Shown here: positions 6,754-13,224 of the stretch, in pieces
How positions within the stretch are numbered: the stretch's first letter is position 1
How the letters are laid out: each line of letters opens with the position of its first letter
Source: Elusimicrobiota bacterium
GTDB lineage: Bacteria; Elusimicrobiota; Elusimicrobia; UBA1565
Reading direction: 5' to 3'
DNA length: 13,498 nucleotides
Assembly: GCA_003450735.1 (NCBI GenBank)
Contig: DMEZ01000051.1
Span: forward strand, 1 to 13,498
Position numbers and translations under genes: made by a program
The notes under the pieces: generated by a model
Seen by the model: only the letters and a program-made list of their open reading frames with translations
What the model was told of the DNA's origin: nothing
Database searches by the model: none

Positions 6754-9700
6754 TCAGGGCTTCTCTTCGTCTGAACGCGCGCCTTTCGGAAGGGGCACGC
6801 CGATAGGCAGGGTGGGCTGGAAGACCGGCTGGGGAGCGCTCAGCCTGCCGTTGACGAGCTGGTTCATATGCTCGATGGCCGCGCCCGTGCGCCAGGCGCT
6901 GATGACCGACTTGAACTCCTTGGTGGTGTAGCCCAGGAACGCCGTATCCGTGATGACTTGGGCGCTCGCGGCGGTGATCCGCTGGGTGTCGCCCAACTGG
7001 ACAGCCTCGTAGAGGTCGCCGACCCCCTGCGGGATGCTCACGCCCCAGGTCGCGATGATGTAGGGGGTGAAGACCGCGTTGGCCACCTTCGCCGTCGAGA
7101 CCGCGGCCACCGCGAGCCTCGAGGCCCCGACCGGCAGCTTGACCGCGGCGGAGGCGTCGAGCCCTCCGCACAGGGCGAAGGTGGGCCAGCTCTGCGCCAC
7201 GCCCTCGGTGATGTGCATCCCCACGCTCCCCGCTCCCAGGGCCCAGGACTTCCAGCCCGAGGCCTCATCCGCCTTCTCTCCGATGCGCGTGCCGTAGGTC
7301 CCAGCCCCCAGGCCGAAGCCCAGCGCGTGCGCCCGCTCCTCCTCGTCGATGGGGCGATAGAGCAGAGCCTCATAGGCCGCCGCGCCCAGTCTCTCGGGCG
7401 TGTGGCCGCTCCTCTTCAGAGCCTGGGCGCGCATCCCGTAGACGCGCAGATCCAGGAGCTTTTTTTCCTGCGGGTCGAGGACGCGGGCGCTGATCGCGGC
7501 CATGCGCTGCGCGTCCGAGCCGGCCATCTGCTCCATGCTCGCGATGCCCTCCACGCGAAGCCTCGCGCTGTCGAAGACCTTGCCCCAGAGGTACTGGTTG
7601 CCTCCGACGACGAACTTGGTGCTCTTCTCCCCCGTCCAGTCGAGGGCCTTCATGACGTGGCTGAGGACGGGGACCTCGTAGAGGGCCTCTGCGACCTTCC
7701 CCAAGGTCGAGCTCCCGGGGACGTCCTCGACGAGGGTCTGCTTATCCTCGCGGCCCGTCTCCTTCCAGAGGCCGGAGGCGTCCCGGCTCATGCGCCGCAG
7801 GGAGACCTCGGCCTTCGTGCCCTCGCTCTTCCAGACCTGCCACCACTTGGGGGAGGTCGTGCCGTACACCTCGGCCCAGCTCTGCAGCGTCCCATCGGGC
7901 AGGTATTCCTTCCAGCGCTTCGGCGAGAGGGCTCCCTGGCCCTGCCGGTCGAGCTCCGAGGGCGCCAGGACGACCAGGGCCGCTGCGTCCTTCTTCCCGG
8001 CGAAGGCGCTCGCGGAGTCGAAGCGGGCGGTCTCGACGCGCGCGGTGCCGTCCTTGCGCCGGTAGACCGCGCGCAGGGTGCCGTCCTGGTCGGCCAGCAG
8101 GCGCATGGACTCGAACTGCTTTTCGGAGGCGGCGAAGCCGTCGCGGAGCCAGGACGAGAGGGCCTGGGCCTGGGGCTTCTGCCAGCCCAGAGCCCGCGCC
8201 GCGGAGGCGGCCAGCGCGTCGGCGGGCTTCGAGCGCCCCGCGCCCCGCGCCGAGAAGAGGGCGCCCGCGTCGAACTCGACGCCCTGCCTGCGCCCGTCCT
8301 TGCCGAGCAGTTCGGTCGTCAGCGCGTCCAGGCGTTTGAGCGAGCTGCCGTCGGCCAGCCGGGTCGTCTCCGGGACGAAGCCGTCCTTCCCGTAGGTCCC
8401 GGTCTGGCTCACCCAGGGCGAGCCGGGCTCCAGGCTGCGGAACTCCACCTTGGGGACGCCGCCCGCCGAGAGCCAAGAGCGGACATCGACGAGCTTCCCA
8501 TCGGGGCCGCGGCGCCTCTCGACGACGTAGCCGCCGTCGAAGCTCTCGAAGCGCCGGGCCTCGCCTTCCTGCGTCCAGAGCCCCGCGCGTCCCTCGATGG
8601 TCGCCTTGACGAGCCTGGCGCCCTCCGGCGCGAGGACGCCGAGCTCCTTTGGGGTGAACTCCTTCCCGTCGAAGACCCGTCCCGCCGAGAGGTTCTGCCA
8701 GTGGAAGGCCCGCAGGGTTCCCTGGTCCTCCTGGTAGCGGGCCAGCTCGGGGTGCGAGCGCAAGAAGGCCTCGAGCGCGCTCCGGGCCTTCAGGACGGCT
8801 TGGCGCGACTCGAGGAAAGCCTCGTGCTCCGGCGTGCCGCGGCGCTTGGAGACGGCCTCCGAGAGAACGGCCCATTCCGCCTTCGACAGGGTCTCGGGCG
8901 AGGCGAGCATGCGAGCGAGGCTCTTGCCGAGCTCCGGACGGTCCTTCAGCGCGGTCGATGAGAAGCGATTGAGGGCGAGCTCGGCCTCCGTGGACGATGA
9001 GAGGAAGGCGTTTCGGAGCTTCTTCTCCTCGTCGAGCGCCGGGATCCCCGAGGCGCCGGCCAGGAAGGAATCCGTCTCTCTCTGCCATTCCCGCAGGCCG
9101 TCCGTGCGGCGGGCGAGGTCCTTGCGCGCCGAGCGCAGGGCGTAGAGGCGGACGAGACGCTCGAGCGGGGCCTTGTCCTTCGAGCCTTCCAACAGCTTGA
9201 GGAGGAGCGCCTGCGTCCGCTCCGCTCTCAGTTCGACGGCGCGCCCTTCGGCCTCGACGTAGGTCTGCTGACCGGCCCTCTCGCGGACGGCCGGAAGAGG
9301 GCTCTTCTCCAGCACGGCGTTGAGAGCCCAGGAGAGGCCGCCCGAAGGCTGGGGGCCGCTCAGCGGTTTCGCCTTTTTGCGGCCCGGCGCGGGCGGCGCC
9401 AGCGTCGTGAGCGTCTTCTGCGGCAGGGCGGCGGCATCCTGGACGGGCCGCGCGTCCACGGCGGGGACCGAGAGGTCCGTTGCCGGCCTCTGCCGGAGGT
9501 TGTCGTAGACGCGGCCGAACTCCGCCTGCCAGCCGTCCTTGGAGCGGGAGAGGCCGCGGACGGCCGCAAGACCCGGGCTCTTCGCCAAGGCGGCCGCGTC
9601 GATGCTCCGCGCGGCTCCCACGGCGCGAGCGTCCACCTTGCCCAGGAAGGCGCCGTCCTTCCAGCCCGTCACGCCGCCCTCGAGGAGGGACTGCCGGTAC

Positions 9701-10080
9701 TTGAGGTACCTCAGGGCGACGACGTCGGCCTGCTCGGGCGATTCGCAGATGTCCGCGCAGAGGTCGTACACCGCCTCGGCGAGGGCCATGCCCGTCTCGG
9801 CCCCGCCCGGGGCCGCGAGCTTGGGCGGCAGGGCCGCGAAGCGCTCGAGCGACGCGGCGAAAGTCTCCAGGGCGCGCCGCGCCTCAGCGTCCTGGGCGCC
9901 GGCGGCGCTCAACTCGGCGAAAGCCTTACGGTGCCGGGCGAGGGAGTCGAGCTGGACGGAGGAGAAATCCGCCTGGAGGTCGTAGAGGGCGTCGTAGACG
10001 CGGTCGGATGGGGACAGCTCCGCCGCCCCCGAGCAGAGAGACAGACAAAGCAGAAGAACGCCGCAGAGACGCGCGGTCAT
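6754..10080 (-). CDS. Large secreted protein of unknown function
   Basis: A 1108-residue protein that I do not recognise. Seen: a signal peptide (LCGVLLLCLSLCSGA) with a plausible signal peptidase I site around residue 19-20. The Cys before it lack a proper lipobox. Residues about 20-450 are helical, rich in Ala, Leu, Arg and Glu, with a Pro/Lys linker near 230-245. Residues about 460-790 look beta-rich, with spaced DG turns (DGGYVV, PDGKLVDV, QDGTLRAVY, PDGTLQSW) and a Trp cluster KWWQVW near 745. Residues 830-1108 carry Gly/Ala-rich hydrophobic stretches (GFGLGAGTYG about 920; NAVFTPYIIATWG about 1005), ending in a polar tail. The start ATG at 10080 follows the crp-like stop by 16 bases without a Shine-Dalgarno, so co-transcription with the regulator is likely. 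The DG pattern loosely recalls beta-repeat surface proteins. A C-terminal pore or toxin-like role would be guesswork. Confidence 0.88.
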   Translation of the reverse strand: MTARLCGVLLLCLSLCSGAAELSPSDRVYDALYDLQADFSSVQLDSLARHRKAFAELSAAGAQDAEARRALETFAASLERFAALPPKLAAPGGAETGMALAEAVYDLCADICESPEQADVVALRYLKYRQSLLEGGVTGWKDGAFLGKVDARAVGAARSIDAAALAKSPGLAAVRGLSRSKDGWQAEFGRVYDNLRQRPATDLSVPAVDARPVQDAAALPQKTLTTLAPPAPGRKKAKPLSGPQPSGGLSWALNAVLEKSPLPAVRERAGQQTYVEAEGRAVELRAERTQALLLKLLEGSKDKAPLERLVRLYALRSARKDLARRTDGLREWQRETDSFLAGASGIPALDEEKKLRNAFLSSSTEAELALNRFSSTALKDRPELGKSLARMLASPETLSKAEWAVLSEAVSKRRGTPEHEAFLESRQAVLKARSALEAFLRSHPELARYQEDQGTLRAFHWQNLSAGRVFDGKEFTPKELGVLAPEGARLVKATIEGRAGLWTQEGEARRFESFDGGYVVERRRGPDGKLVDVRSWLSAGGVPKVEFRSLEPGSPWVSQTGTYGKDGFVPETTRLADGSSLKRLDALTTELLGKDGRRQGVEFDAGALFSARGAGRSKPADALAASAARALGWQKPQAQALSSWLRDGFAASEKQFESMRLLADQDGTLRAVYRRKDGTARVETARFDSASAFAGKKDAAALVVLAPSELDRQGQGALSPKRWKEYLPDGTLQSWAEVYGTTSPKWWQVWKSEGTKAEVSLRRMSRDASGLWKETGREDKQTLVEDVPGSSTLGKVAEALYEVPVLSHVMKALDWTGEKSTKFVVGGNQYLWGKVFDSARLRVEGIASMEQMAGSDAQRMAAISARVLDPQEKKLLDLRVYGMRAQALKRSGHTPERLGAAAYEALLYRPIDEEERAHALGFGLGAGTYGTRIGEKADEASGWKSWALGAGSVGMHITEGVAQSWPTFALCGGLDASAAVKLPVGASRLAVAAVSTAKVANAVFTPYIIATWGVSIPQGVGDLYEAVQLGDTQRITAASAQVITDTAFLGYTTKEFKSVISAWRTGAAIEHMNQLVNGRLSAPQPVFQPTLPIGVPLPKGARSDEEKP

Positions 10081-10096
10081 CGGGATGGGGGCGACG

Positions 10097-10759
10097 CTAT
10101 CTAGTGTGTCCCCGACCCGCTATTTTGTCAAGAGCGGCCAAGTCGAGGAGGGTGATGCGCTTCCAGCCCGTGGTGATGAGCTTCCTGCGGCGGAACTCCA
10201 CGAGCGTCCGGATGGCTGTCTCCGGGGTGGTGCCGGCCATCTCGGCCACGTCCTCGCGCCGCAGGCGCAGTTCGCGCCCGAGCTGGGCCCCCAGGACGCA
10301 GAGGACGTGCGCGATGCGGTTCTCGGCCGGCTCCTTGCTCAGCGAGCGCATATCGTGGGAGTGGCGCAGGTGCCCCCCCATGGACCGGAACACCTCGCGG
10401 GAGAAGGCGGGAAAGCGGCCGACGAGCTCGTCGAAGGCCGAGGCCGGGATGTGGTAGACCTCGGAGTCCTGGATGGTCACCGCGCTGACCGGGTAGGGCT
10501 TCCTGTCGAGGACTGCGATCATCCCGAAGAGGCGGCCCGGGACGATGACGTCCAGGGTGAAGGGCTCGCTCTTGGGCGAGAACTTGACCGCCTTCACGAG
10601 GCCCGACTTGAGAAGGAAGACCGCGCCCGGCGAGCCCCCTTCCTCGAAGACGACCTCCCGGCGCCTATGGCGGCGCAGGAGGAAGCGGCGCGAGAGCTCG
10701 GCCAGGGTCTGCGGAGGGACTCCCTTGAACAGGGGGAGCCCCGCGAGGAACGGGTCCAT
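10097..10759 (-). CDS. Crp/Fnr-family transcription regulator
   Basis: A 220-residue DNA-binding regulator. Seen: an N-terminal cyclic-nucleotide-binding-type beta barrel (about residues 10-125, with GAVFLLKSGLVKAV), a dimerisation helix, and a C-terminal winged helix with LRREDVAEMAGTTPETAIRTL. In the recognition helix, E-T-x-x-R matches the Fnr-like contact pattern. The phosphate-binding cassette reads FGMIAVLDRKPYPVSAV. Met80 and Val91 replace the Glu and Arg that bind cAMP in CRP, so cAMP is an unlikely ligand. There is no N-terminal Cys cluster, so it is not an oxygen-sensing Fnr. Its neighbours (YgbA-like protein and cupin upstream) suggest a Dnr/NnrR-like nitrosative or redox role, which is inference. 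The start ATG at 10759 is 27 bases past the cupin stop, just after a possible -10 box. Confidence 0.92.
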   Translation of the reverse strand: MDPFLAGLPLFKGVPPQTLAELSRRFLLRRHRRREVVFEEGGSPGAVFLLKSGLVKAVKFSPKSEPFTLDVIVPGRLFGMIAVLDRKPYPVSAVTIQDSEVYHIPASAFDELVGRFPAFSREVFRSMGGHLRHSHDMRSLSKEPAENRIAHVLCVLGAQLGRELRLRREDVAEMAGTTPETAIRTLVEFRRRKLITTGWKRITLLDLAALDKIAGRGHTR

Positions 10760-10770
10760 GCCTGGACGAC

Positions 10771-10776
10771 ATTCTA
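10771..10776 (-). promoter_or_regulatory. Possible -10 box before the Crp/Fnr gene
   Basis: TAGAAT on the minus strand lies 11 bases before the ATG at 10759. Initiation near 10763 would give a four-base leader. The matching -35 position falls in the cupin stop region and is poor, so this would be a secondary internal promoter of the cluster. Confidence 0.4.
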
Positions 10777-10786
10777 GCTTATCCCT

Positions 10787-11131
10787 CTAGGACCGGATCA
10801 TGACCAGCATCATCTTGAACTTCTCCACGGCCTTGAGGGCGTGCGGCTCGCCGGCCGGCATGATGAGCATCTCCCCCGCCTTCACCTTCCGCGGCTTGCC
10901 CGAGATGGAGATCTCGGCCGTCCCGTCCAGCAGGACGACCAGCGCGTCGAAGGGCGCGGTGTGCTCGCTCAAGCCCTCGCCCTTGTCGAAGGAGAACACG
11001 CTCACCGTGCCGGTCTTCTTCTGAATGAGGGTGCGGCTGACGACCGCCCCCTTTTGGTATTCGGCCAGCGCGCCCGGCTCGAGCACCTTGCCCCGCAGAT
11101 CTTCTTCCTTCCCGTGTTCGCAGCAGTCCAT
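10787..11131 (-). CDS. Small cupin-domain protein
   Basis: A 114-residue single-domain cupin, function unknown. Seen: second cupin motif G86-x5-P92-x-G94-x2-H97 (GEMLIMPAGEPH) and a first motif in EGLSEHTAPFDALVVLLDG. There His57 is kept, but the second His is Ala59 and the usual Glu region carries Asp62. Full 3-His/1-Glu metal binding is therefore doubtful. The HTAPFDAL stretch and the ending FKMMLVMIRS are typical of a small cupin family found in anaerobes. The N-terminus has adjacent Cys3-Cys4 and His6, possibly redox or metal active. The start ATG at 11131 is decided by the strong Shine-Dalgarno AAAGGAGAGG just upstream. The frame extends further but overlaps the preceding gene. Confidence 0.9.
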   Translation of the reverse strand: MDCCEHGKEEDLRGKVLEPGALAEYQKGAVVSRTLIQKKTGTVSVFSFDKGEGLSEHTAPFDALVVLLDGTAEISISGKPRKVKAGEMLIMPAGEPHALKAVEKFKMMLVMIRS

Positions 11132-11134
11132 GAT

Positions 11135-11144
11135 CCTCTCCTTT
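11135..11144 (-). promoter_or_regulatory. Ribosome binding site of the cupin gene
   Basis: AAAGGAGAGG on the minus strand, with AAGGAG six bases from the ATG at 11131. It overlaps the TAA stop of the preceding YgbA-like gene and fixes the cupin start. Confidence 0.85.
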
Positions 11145-11439
11145 AAGATAGGAAGTAGCGGAGGAGCCAGTCCAGCCTCCCCCGCTTGACGAAATACATC
11201 CCGGAAAACCGCATGATCTCCCGAACCCGCTCCCGCTGCTCCTTCTGGTAGCAATGCACCTTGCAGCTTTTGCACTTGGGCTTGGGGTCGAAGGGGCACT
11301 TCTCCAATCGCTCGCGGGCATAGGCCAGGAGGCCGCGGCACTCTTCGCACAACTCCCGTCCGTGCTTCTCGCGGCAGAAGACCTCCGTGAAGCGCCGAAG
11401 CACCTTCAGGTCCCGCTCGATGAGCGCCTCGCTCTTCAT
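11143..11439 (-). CDS. YgbA-like nitrosative-stress associated protein
   Basis: A 98-residue Cys-rich protein of the 'nitrous oxide-stimulated promoter' family (YgbA of E. coli, a nitric-oxide-induced NsrR target). Seen: the family core LLAYARERLEKCPF followed by KPKCKSCKVHCY and REIMRFSGMYF. Seven Cys occur at residues 22, 31, 34, 48, 56, 59 and 63, in two C-x2-C pairs plus singles, which suggests an Fe-S cluster or zinc. The start chosen is the ATG at 11439, because a TATACT -10 box (11451-11446) lies six bases upstream, so transcription would begin at that ATG. An alternative ATG at 11454 would lie upstream of the -10 box. It is the first gene of the cluster with the cupin, Crp/Fnr and 1108-residue genes, and is divergent from marR. 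Confidence 0.88.
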   Translation of the reverse strand: MKSEALIERDLKVLRRFTEVFCREKHGRELCEECRGLLAYARERLEKCPFDPKPKCKSCKVHCYQKEQRERVREIMRFSGMYFVKRGRLDWLLRYFLS

Positions 11440-11445
11440 GTCAAT

Positions 11446-11451
11446 AGTATA
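11446..11451 (-). promoter_or_regulatory. -10 box of the YgbA cluster
   Basis: TATACT on the minus strand, six bases before the ATG at 11439. Standard spacing puts the start of transcription exactly on the A of that ATG. The -35 position (about 11469-11474, TGTTTT) is weak, so an activator such as the cluster's own Crp/Fnr protein may be required. No clear TTGAT-N4-ATCAA site was found. Confidence 0.5.
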
Positions 11452-11501
11452 CATGCATTGTCAGGATTAAAACATGCGCCAGCGCAGGTTTCGGCGGCCC
11501 C

Positions 11502-11530
11502 TTGACAGATGGGCGTGCGACTGTTATATT
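11502..11530 (+). promoter_or_regulatory. Consensus promoter of marR-nitroreductase
   Basis: TTGACA (11502-11507), a 17-base spacer and TATATT (11525-11530). Initiation is expected near 11537, leaving a leader of about 22 bases that is AT-rich and lacks a Shine-Dalgarno. Confidence 0.85.
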
Positions 11531-11541
11531 TATATTGAATT

Positions 11542-11555
11542 GTTTAATATTAAAC
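11542..11555. promoter_or_regulatory. Perfect 14-bp palindrome, probable MarR operator
   Basis: GTTTAATATTAAAC is a perfect palindrome immediately downstream of the marR -10 box and four bases before the ATG. It stands out as an AT-only core in a very GC-rich segment. MarR proteins commonly bind such AT-rich palindromes at their own promoter. Binding here would block transcription initiation or elongation. Confidence 0.7.
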
Positions 11556-11558
11556 TAT

Positions 11559-12029
11559 ATGGGCACCCGCTACCCAGGCTCACCCAAGGAAGTCCGCGCG
11601 CTCAACGCGTTCATCGCGCTCTCGCGCGCCGCCGAGTCCCTCCACGCCCGCCTCAACCGTTCCCTGGAGGAGGCGGGCCTGAGCGTCGGCCAGTTCGGGA
11701 CGCTCGAGGCTCTCTACCACCTCGGCCCGCTCTGCCAGAGGGACGTTTCCCGCAAGCTCCTGCGCACCGGCGGGAACGTCGTGATGATCGCAGACAACCT
11801 CGAGAAGCGGGGGCTCCTGCGCCGGGTCCGCGGTGAAAAGGACCGTCGCCAGATCCGCCTCCACCTCACGGAGAAGGGCCGCGCGAAGGTCCGTTCGGTC
11901 TTTCCCCCCCATTTGGCCCGCATCGTCGCCCTGATGGAGGCACTCTCCTCCTCCGAGCAGGAGGAGCTGCGCCGTCTCTGCCGCACGCTCGGGCTGCAGC
12001 AAGACCGCACGAAGGAGGCTCACCCATGA
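11559..12029 (+). CDS. MarR-family transcription repressor
   Basis: A 156-residue winged-helix regulator, probably a ligand- or redox-responsive repressor of its own operon. Seen: the helix-turn-helix region QFGTLEALYHLGPLCQRDVS, the recognition helix GGNVVMIADNLEKRGLLRR, and the wing GEKDRRQIRLHLTEKG with the conserved DRR. Cys59 sits before the helix-turn-helix and another Cys lies near the C-terminus, so thiol sensing is possible but not shown. The start chosen is the ATG at 11559. The frame is open upstream to the promoter -35 itself, which cannot be translated from this promoter. The stop overlaps the nitroreductase start as ATGA. Confidence 0.93.
   Translation: MGTRYPGSPKEVRALNAFIALSRAAESLHARLNRSLEEAGLSVGQFGTLEALYHLGPLCQRDVSRKLLRTGGNVVMIADNLEKRGLLRRVRGEKDRRQIRLHLTEKGRAKVRSVFPPHLARIVALMEALSSSEQEELRRLCRTLGLQQDRTKEAHP
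12012..12018 (+). promoter_or_regulatory. Ribosome binding site of the nitroreductase gene
   Basis: AAGGAGG ends seven bases before the ATG at 12026 and lies inside the marR coding sequence. It decides the start and supports coupled translation. Confidence 0.88.
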
Positions 12030-12649
12030 CCGCGCTCGAAGCCATCCGCAGCCGCATCTCAGCCAACAAGTTCGATACCGGCAAGCCCCTGTCCCAGCAT
12101 GAGGTGCGGGAACTCGTCGAGTACGCAGTGGAGGCCCCGTCCTCCTTCAACCAGCAGAACTGGCGCTTCGTCGCGGTGACGCGCAAGGAGGCCAAGGAGC
12201 GCCTCAAAGCGGTCTCCTTCAACCAGCAGAAGGTGGCCGACGCGGCCGTGACCTTCATCGTCCTCGGCGACCTGAAGGGGTACGAGCGCATGCCGGAGGC
12301 TCTCGCGCCCTCGGTAAAGGCCGGCCTCATCACCCAGAAGGACTCGGACGCCTGGACCGGCATGGCGGCGGGGATGTACGCCGAAGCGCGCATGGCCCGC
12401 GACGAGGCGGTCCGCTCCGGCTCGCTCGCGGCCATGACCCTCATGCTCGCGGCCGCTGCGAAGGGGCTGGCCTCGGGACCGATGATCGGCTTCGACCCGG
12501 ATGGGGTGCGCCGGGAGTTCAAGATCCCCGAGCGCTACCTGCCCGTCCTGCTTCTGCCGGTCGGGCACGCCGCGCCGGGCAACTGGCCCCGCAAGCCCCG
12601 CCTGCCCGCCGGGGACGTTCTGCGCTTCGATTCGGGCGAGGGCCTATGA
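12026..12649 (+). CDS. Nitroreductase-family FMN oxidoreductase
   Basis: A 207-residue flavoprotein of the NAD(P)H nitroreductase family, which reduces nitroaromatics, quinones or related electrophiles. Seen: the N-terminal FMN-binding pattern IRSRISANKF (Arg8, Ser9, Arg10), APSSFNQQNWRFVAV at residues 37-51, and the late motif GSLAAMTLMLAAAAKGLASG followed by PMIGFDP. The end LLPVGHAAPGNW with RKPRLP is also typical. Length is normal for the single-domain YdgI/YfkO-like group. A MarR gene plus nitroreductase in one operon is a known arrangement (for example ydgJ-ydgI in Bacillus subtilis) and suggests induction by electrophilic or quinone-like compounds. The physiological substrate is not determinable from sequence. 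Confidence 0.93.
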   Translation: MTALEAIRSRISANKFDTGKPLSQHEVRELVEYAVEAPSSFNQQNWRFVAVTRKEAKERLKAVSFNQQKVADAAVTFIVLGDLKGYERMPEALAPSVKAGLITQKDSDAWTGMAAGMYAEARMARDEAVRSGSLAAMTLMLAAAAKGLASGPMIGFDPDGVRREFKIPERYLPVLLLPVGHAAPGNWPRKPRLPAGDVLRFDSGEGL

Positions 12650-12695
12650 GGCCCAGCCGAAGCTAGGCCCAAATCCGCGCTTCAGACGGCTCTTT

Positions 12696-12724
12696 CGGCC
12701 CTGAGCGGCCGGCCCCAAGCCGGC
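12696..12724. repeat. Overlapping short inverted repeats after the nitroreductase
   Basis: CGGCC/GGCCG (12696-12711, six-base loop) overlaps GCCGGC/GCCGGC (12708-12724, loop CCCAA). They may form alternative hairpins that end the nitroreductase transcript. There is no T-run. The second hairpin sits directly before the -10 box of the next gene. Confidence 0.35.
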
Positions 12725-12730
12725 TATACT
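12725..12730 (+). promoter_or_regulatory. -10 box of the small secreted protein gene
   Basis: TATACT lies eight bases before the ATG at 12739, which predicts initiation near A12737 and a two-base leader. A weak -35 (CTGAGC, 12701-12706) is 18 bases upstream. Confidence 0.5.
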
Positions 12731-12738
12731 CTGGGCAG

Positions 12739-13224
12739 ATGACCAAAACCCTCCTAAGCGCCGCGGCTGGACTCCTCCTCCTCTGCGGCTCCTCTTTCGC
12801 CCAGACTGTCGGCCCGGTGGACTACGACCCCTGCCTCGAGAACCGCGCCCTGGACTCGACGGCCTTCCTCTTCATCCTGACCCCGCCCAACAAGCGCATG
12901 CCCCTGCTCTTCACCTTCACGCCCGAGTCCTGCGAGGCCTACGACAGCGAGCGCGCCGGGAAGCAGGCCCTGCGCACCTACCGAGGCAACAAGGGCTACG
13001 ATCTCGTCCTGGTGACGACCCGCGGCGCGGCTTCGACCTCCATCCACCTGGTGCAGAGGCTCCCGGACGGCGGCCGCCAGGTCGCCGGCGGCTTCGGGGA
13101 CGTCCCCACGGCCGAGCTCCTGGGAGGGCAGGTCAAGACGGACCGCAAGGCTTTGAAGGACTTCTCGAACAACTCGCTCTTCGAAGGCACCGCCGAACTG
13201 CTGCCCAAGCCTAAGACGCCTTGA
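12739..13224 (+). CDS. Small secreted hypothetical protein
   Basis: A 161-residue protein with no family that I recognise. Seen: a classic signal peptide (MTKTLLSAAAGLLLLCGSSFA) with a signal peptidase I site after Ala21. The mature part is about 140 residues, with two Cys (32 and 65) that could form a disulfide in the periplasm. It alternates hydrophobic and polar residues (TAFLFIL, LLFTFTP, YDLVLVTT, TSIHLVQRL) in a beta-sheet-like way, suggesting a small beta-rich domain. It ends in a Pro/Lys tail. Its last 14 bases overlap the end of the convergent PotD-like gene. No operon partner is apparent. Confidence 0.8.
   Translation: MTKTLLSAAAGLLLLCGSSFAQTVGPVDYDPCLENRALDSTAFLFILTPPNKRMPLLFTFTPESCEAYDSERAGKQALRTYRGNKGYDLVLVTTRGAASTSIHLVQRLPDGGRQVAGGFGDVPTAELLGGQVKTDRKALKDFSNNSLFEGTAELLPKPKTP

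Noticed and set aside
4788..6806. A 672-codon plus-strand open frame across the M50 gene and antiporter
   Set aside because: Its translation is Arg/Gly/Pro-rich without any family signature. It lies opposite the M50 gene and out of frame with the convincing antiporter. Long spurious frames are expected at this GC content.
6868..8961. A 697-codon plus-strand open frame opposite the large secreted protein
   Set aside because: Composition is typical of an antisense shadow (Arg, Gly, Leu, Asp rich). The minus-strand frame has a signal peptide, coherent domains and a full 1108 codons.
10126..10131. TTGACA on the minus strand before the 1108-residue gene as a -35
   Set aside because: No good -10 lies 16-18 bases downstream. 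The bases encode Leu-Asp-Lys in the conserved end of the Crp/Fnr protein, so this is likely coincidence and the gene is read through from upstream.
11440..11475. A Fnr/Dnr box (TTGAC/T-N4-half site) before the YgbA-like gene
   Set aside because: TTGACATGA and CTGACAATG occur, but neither has the required matching half site four bases away.
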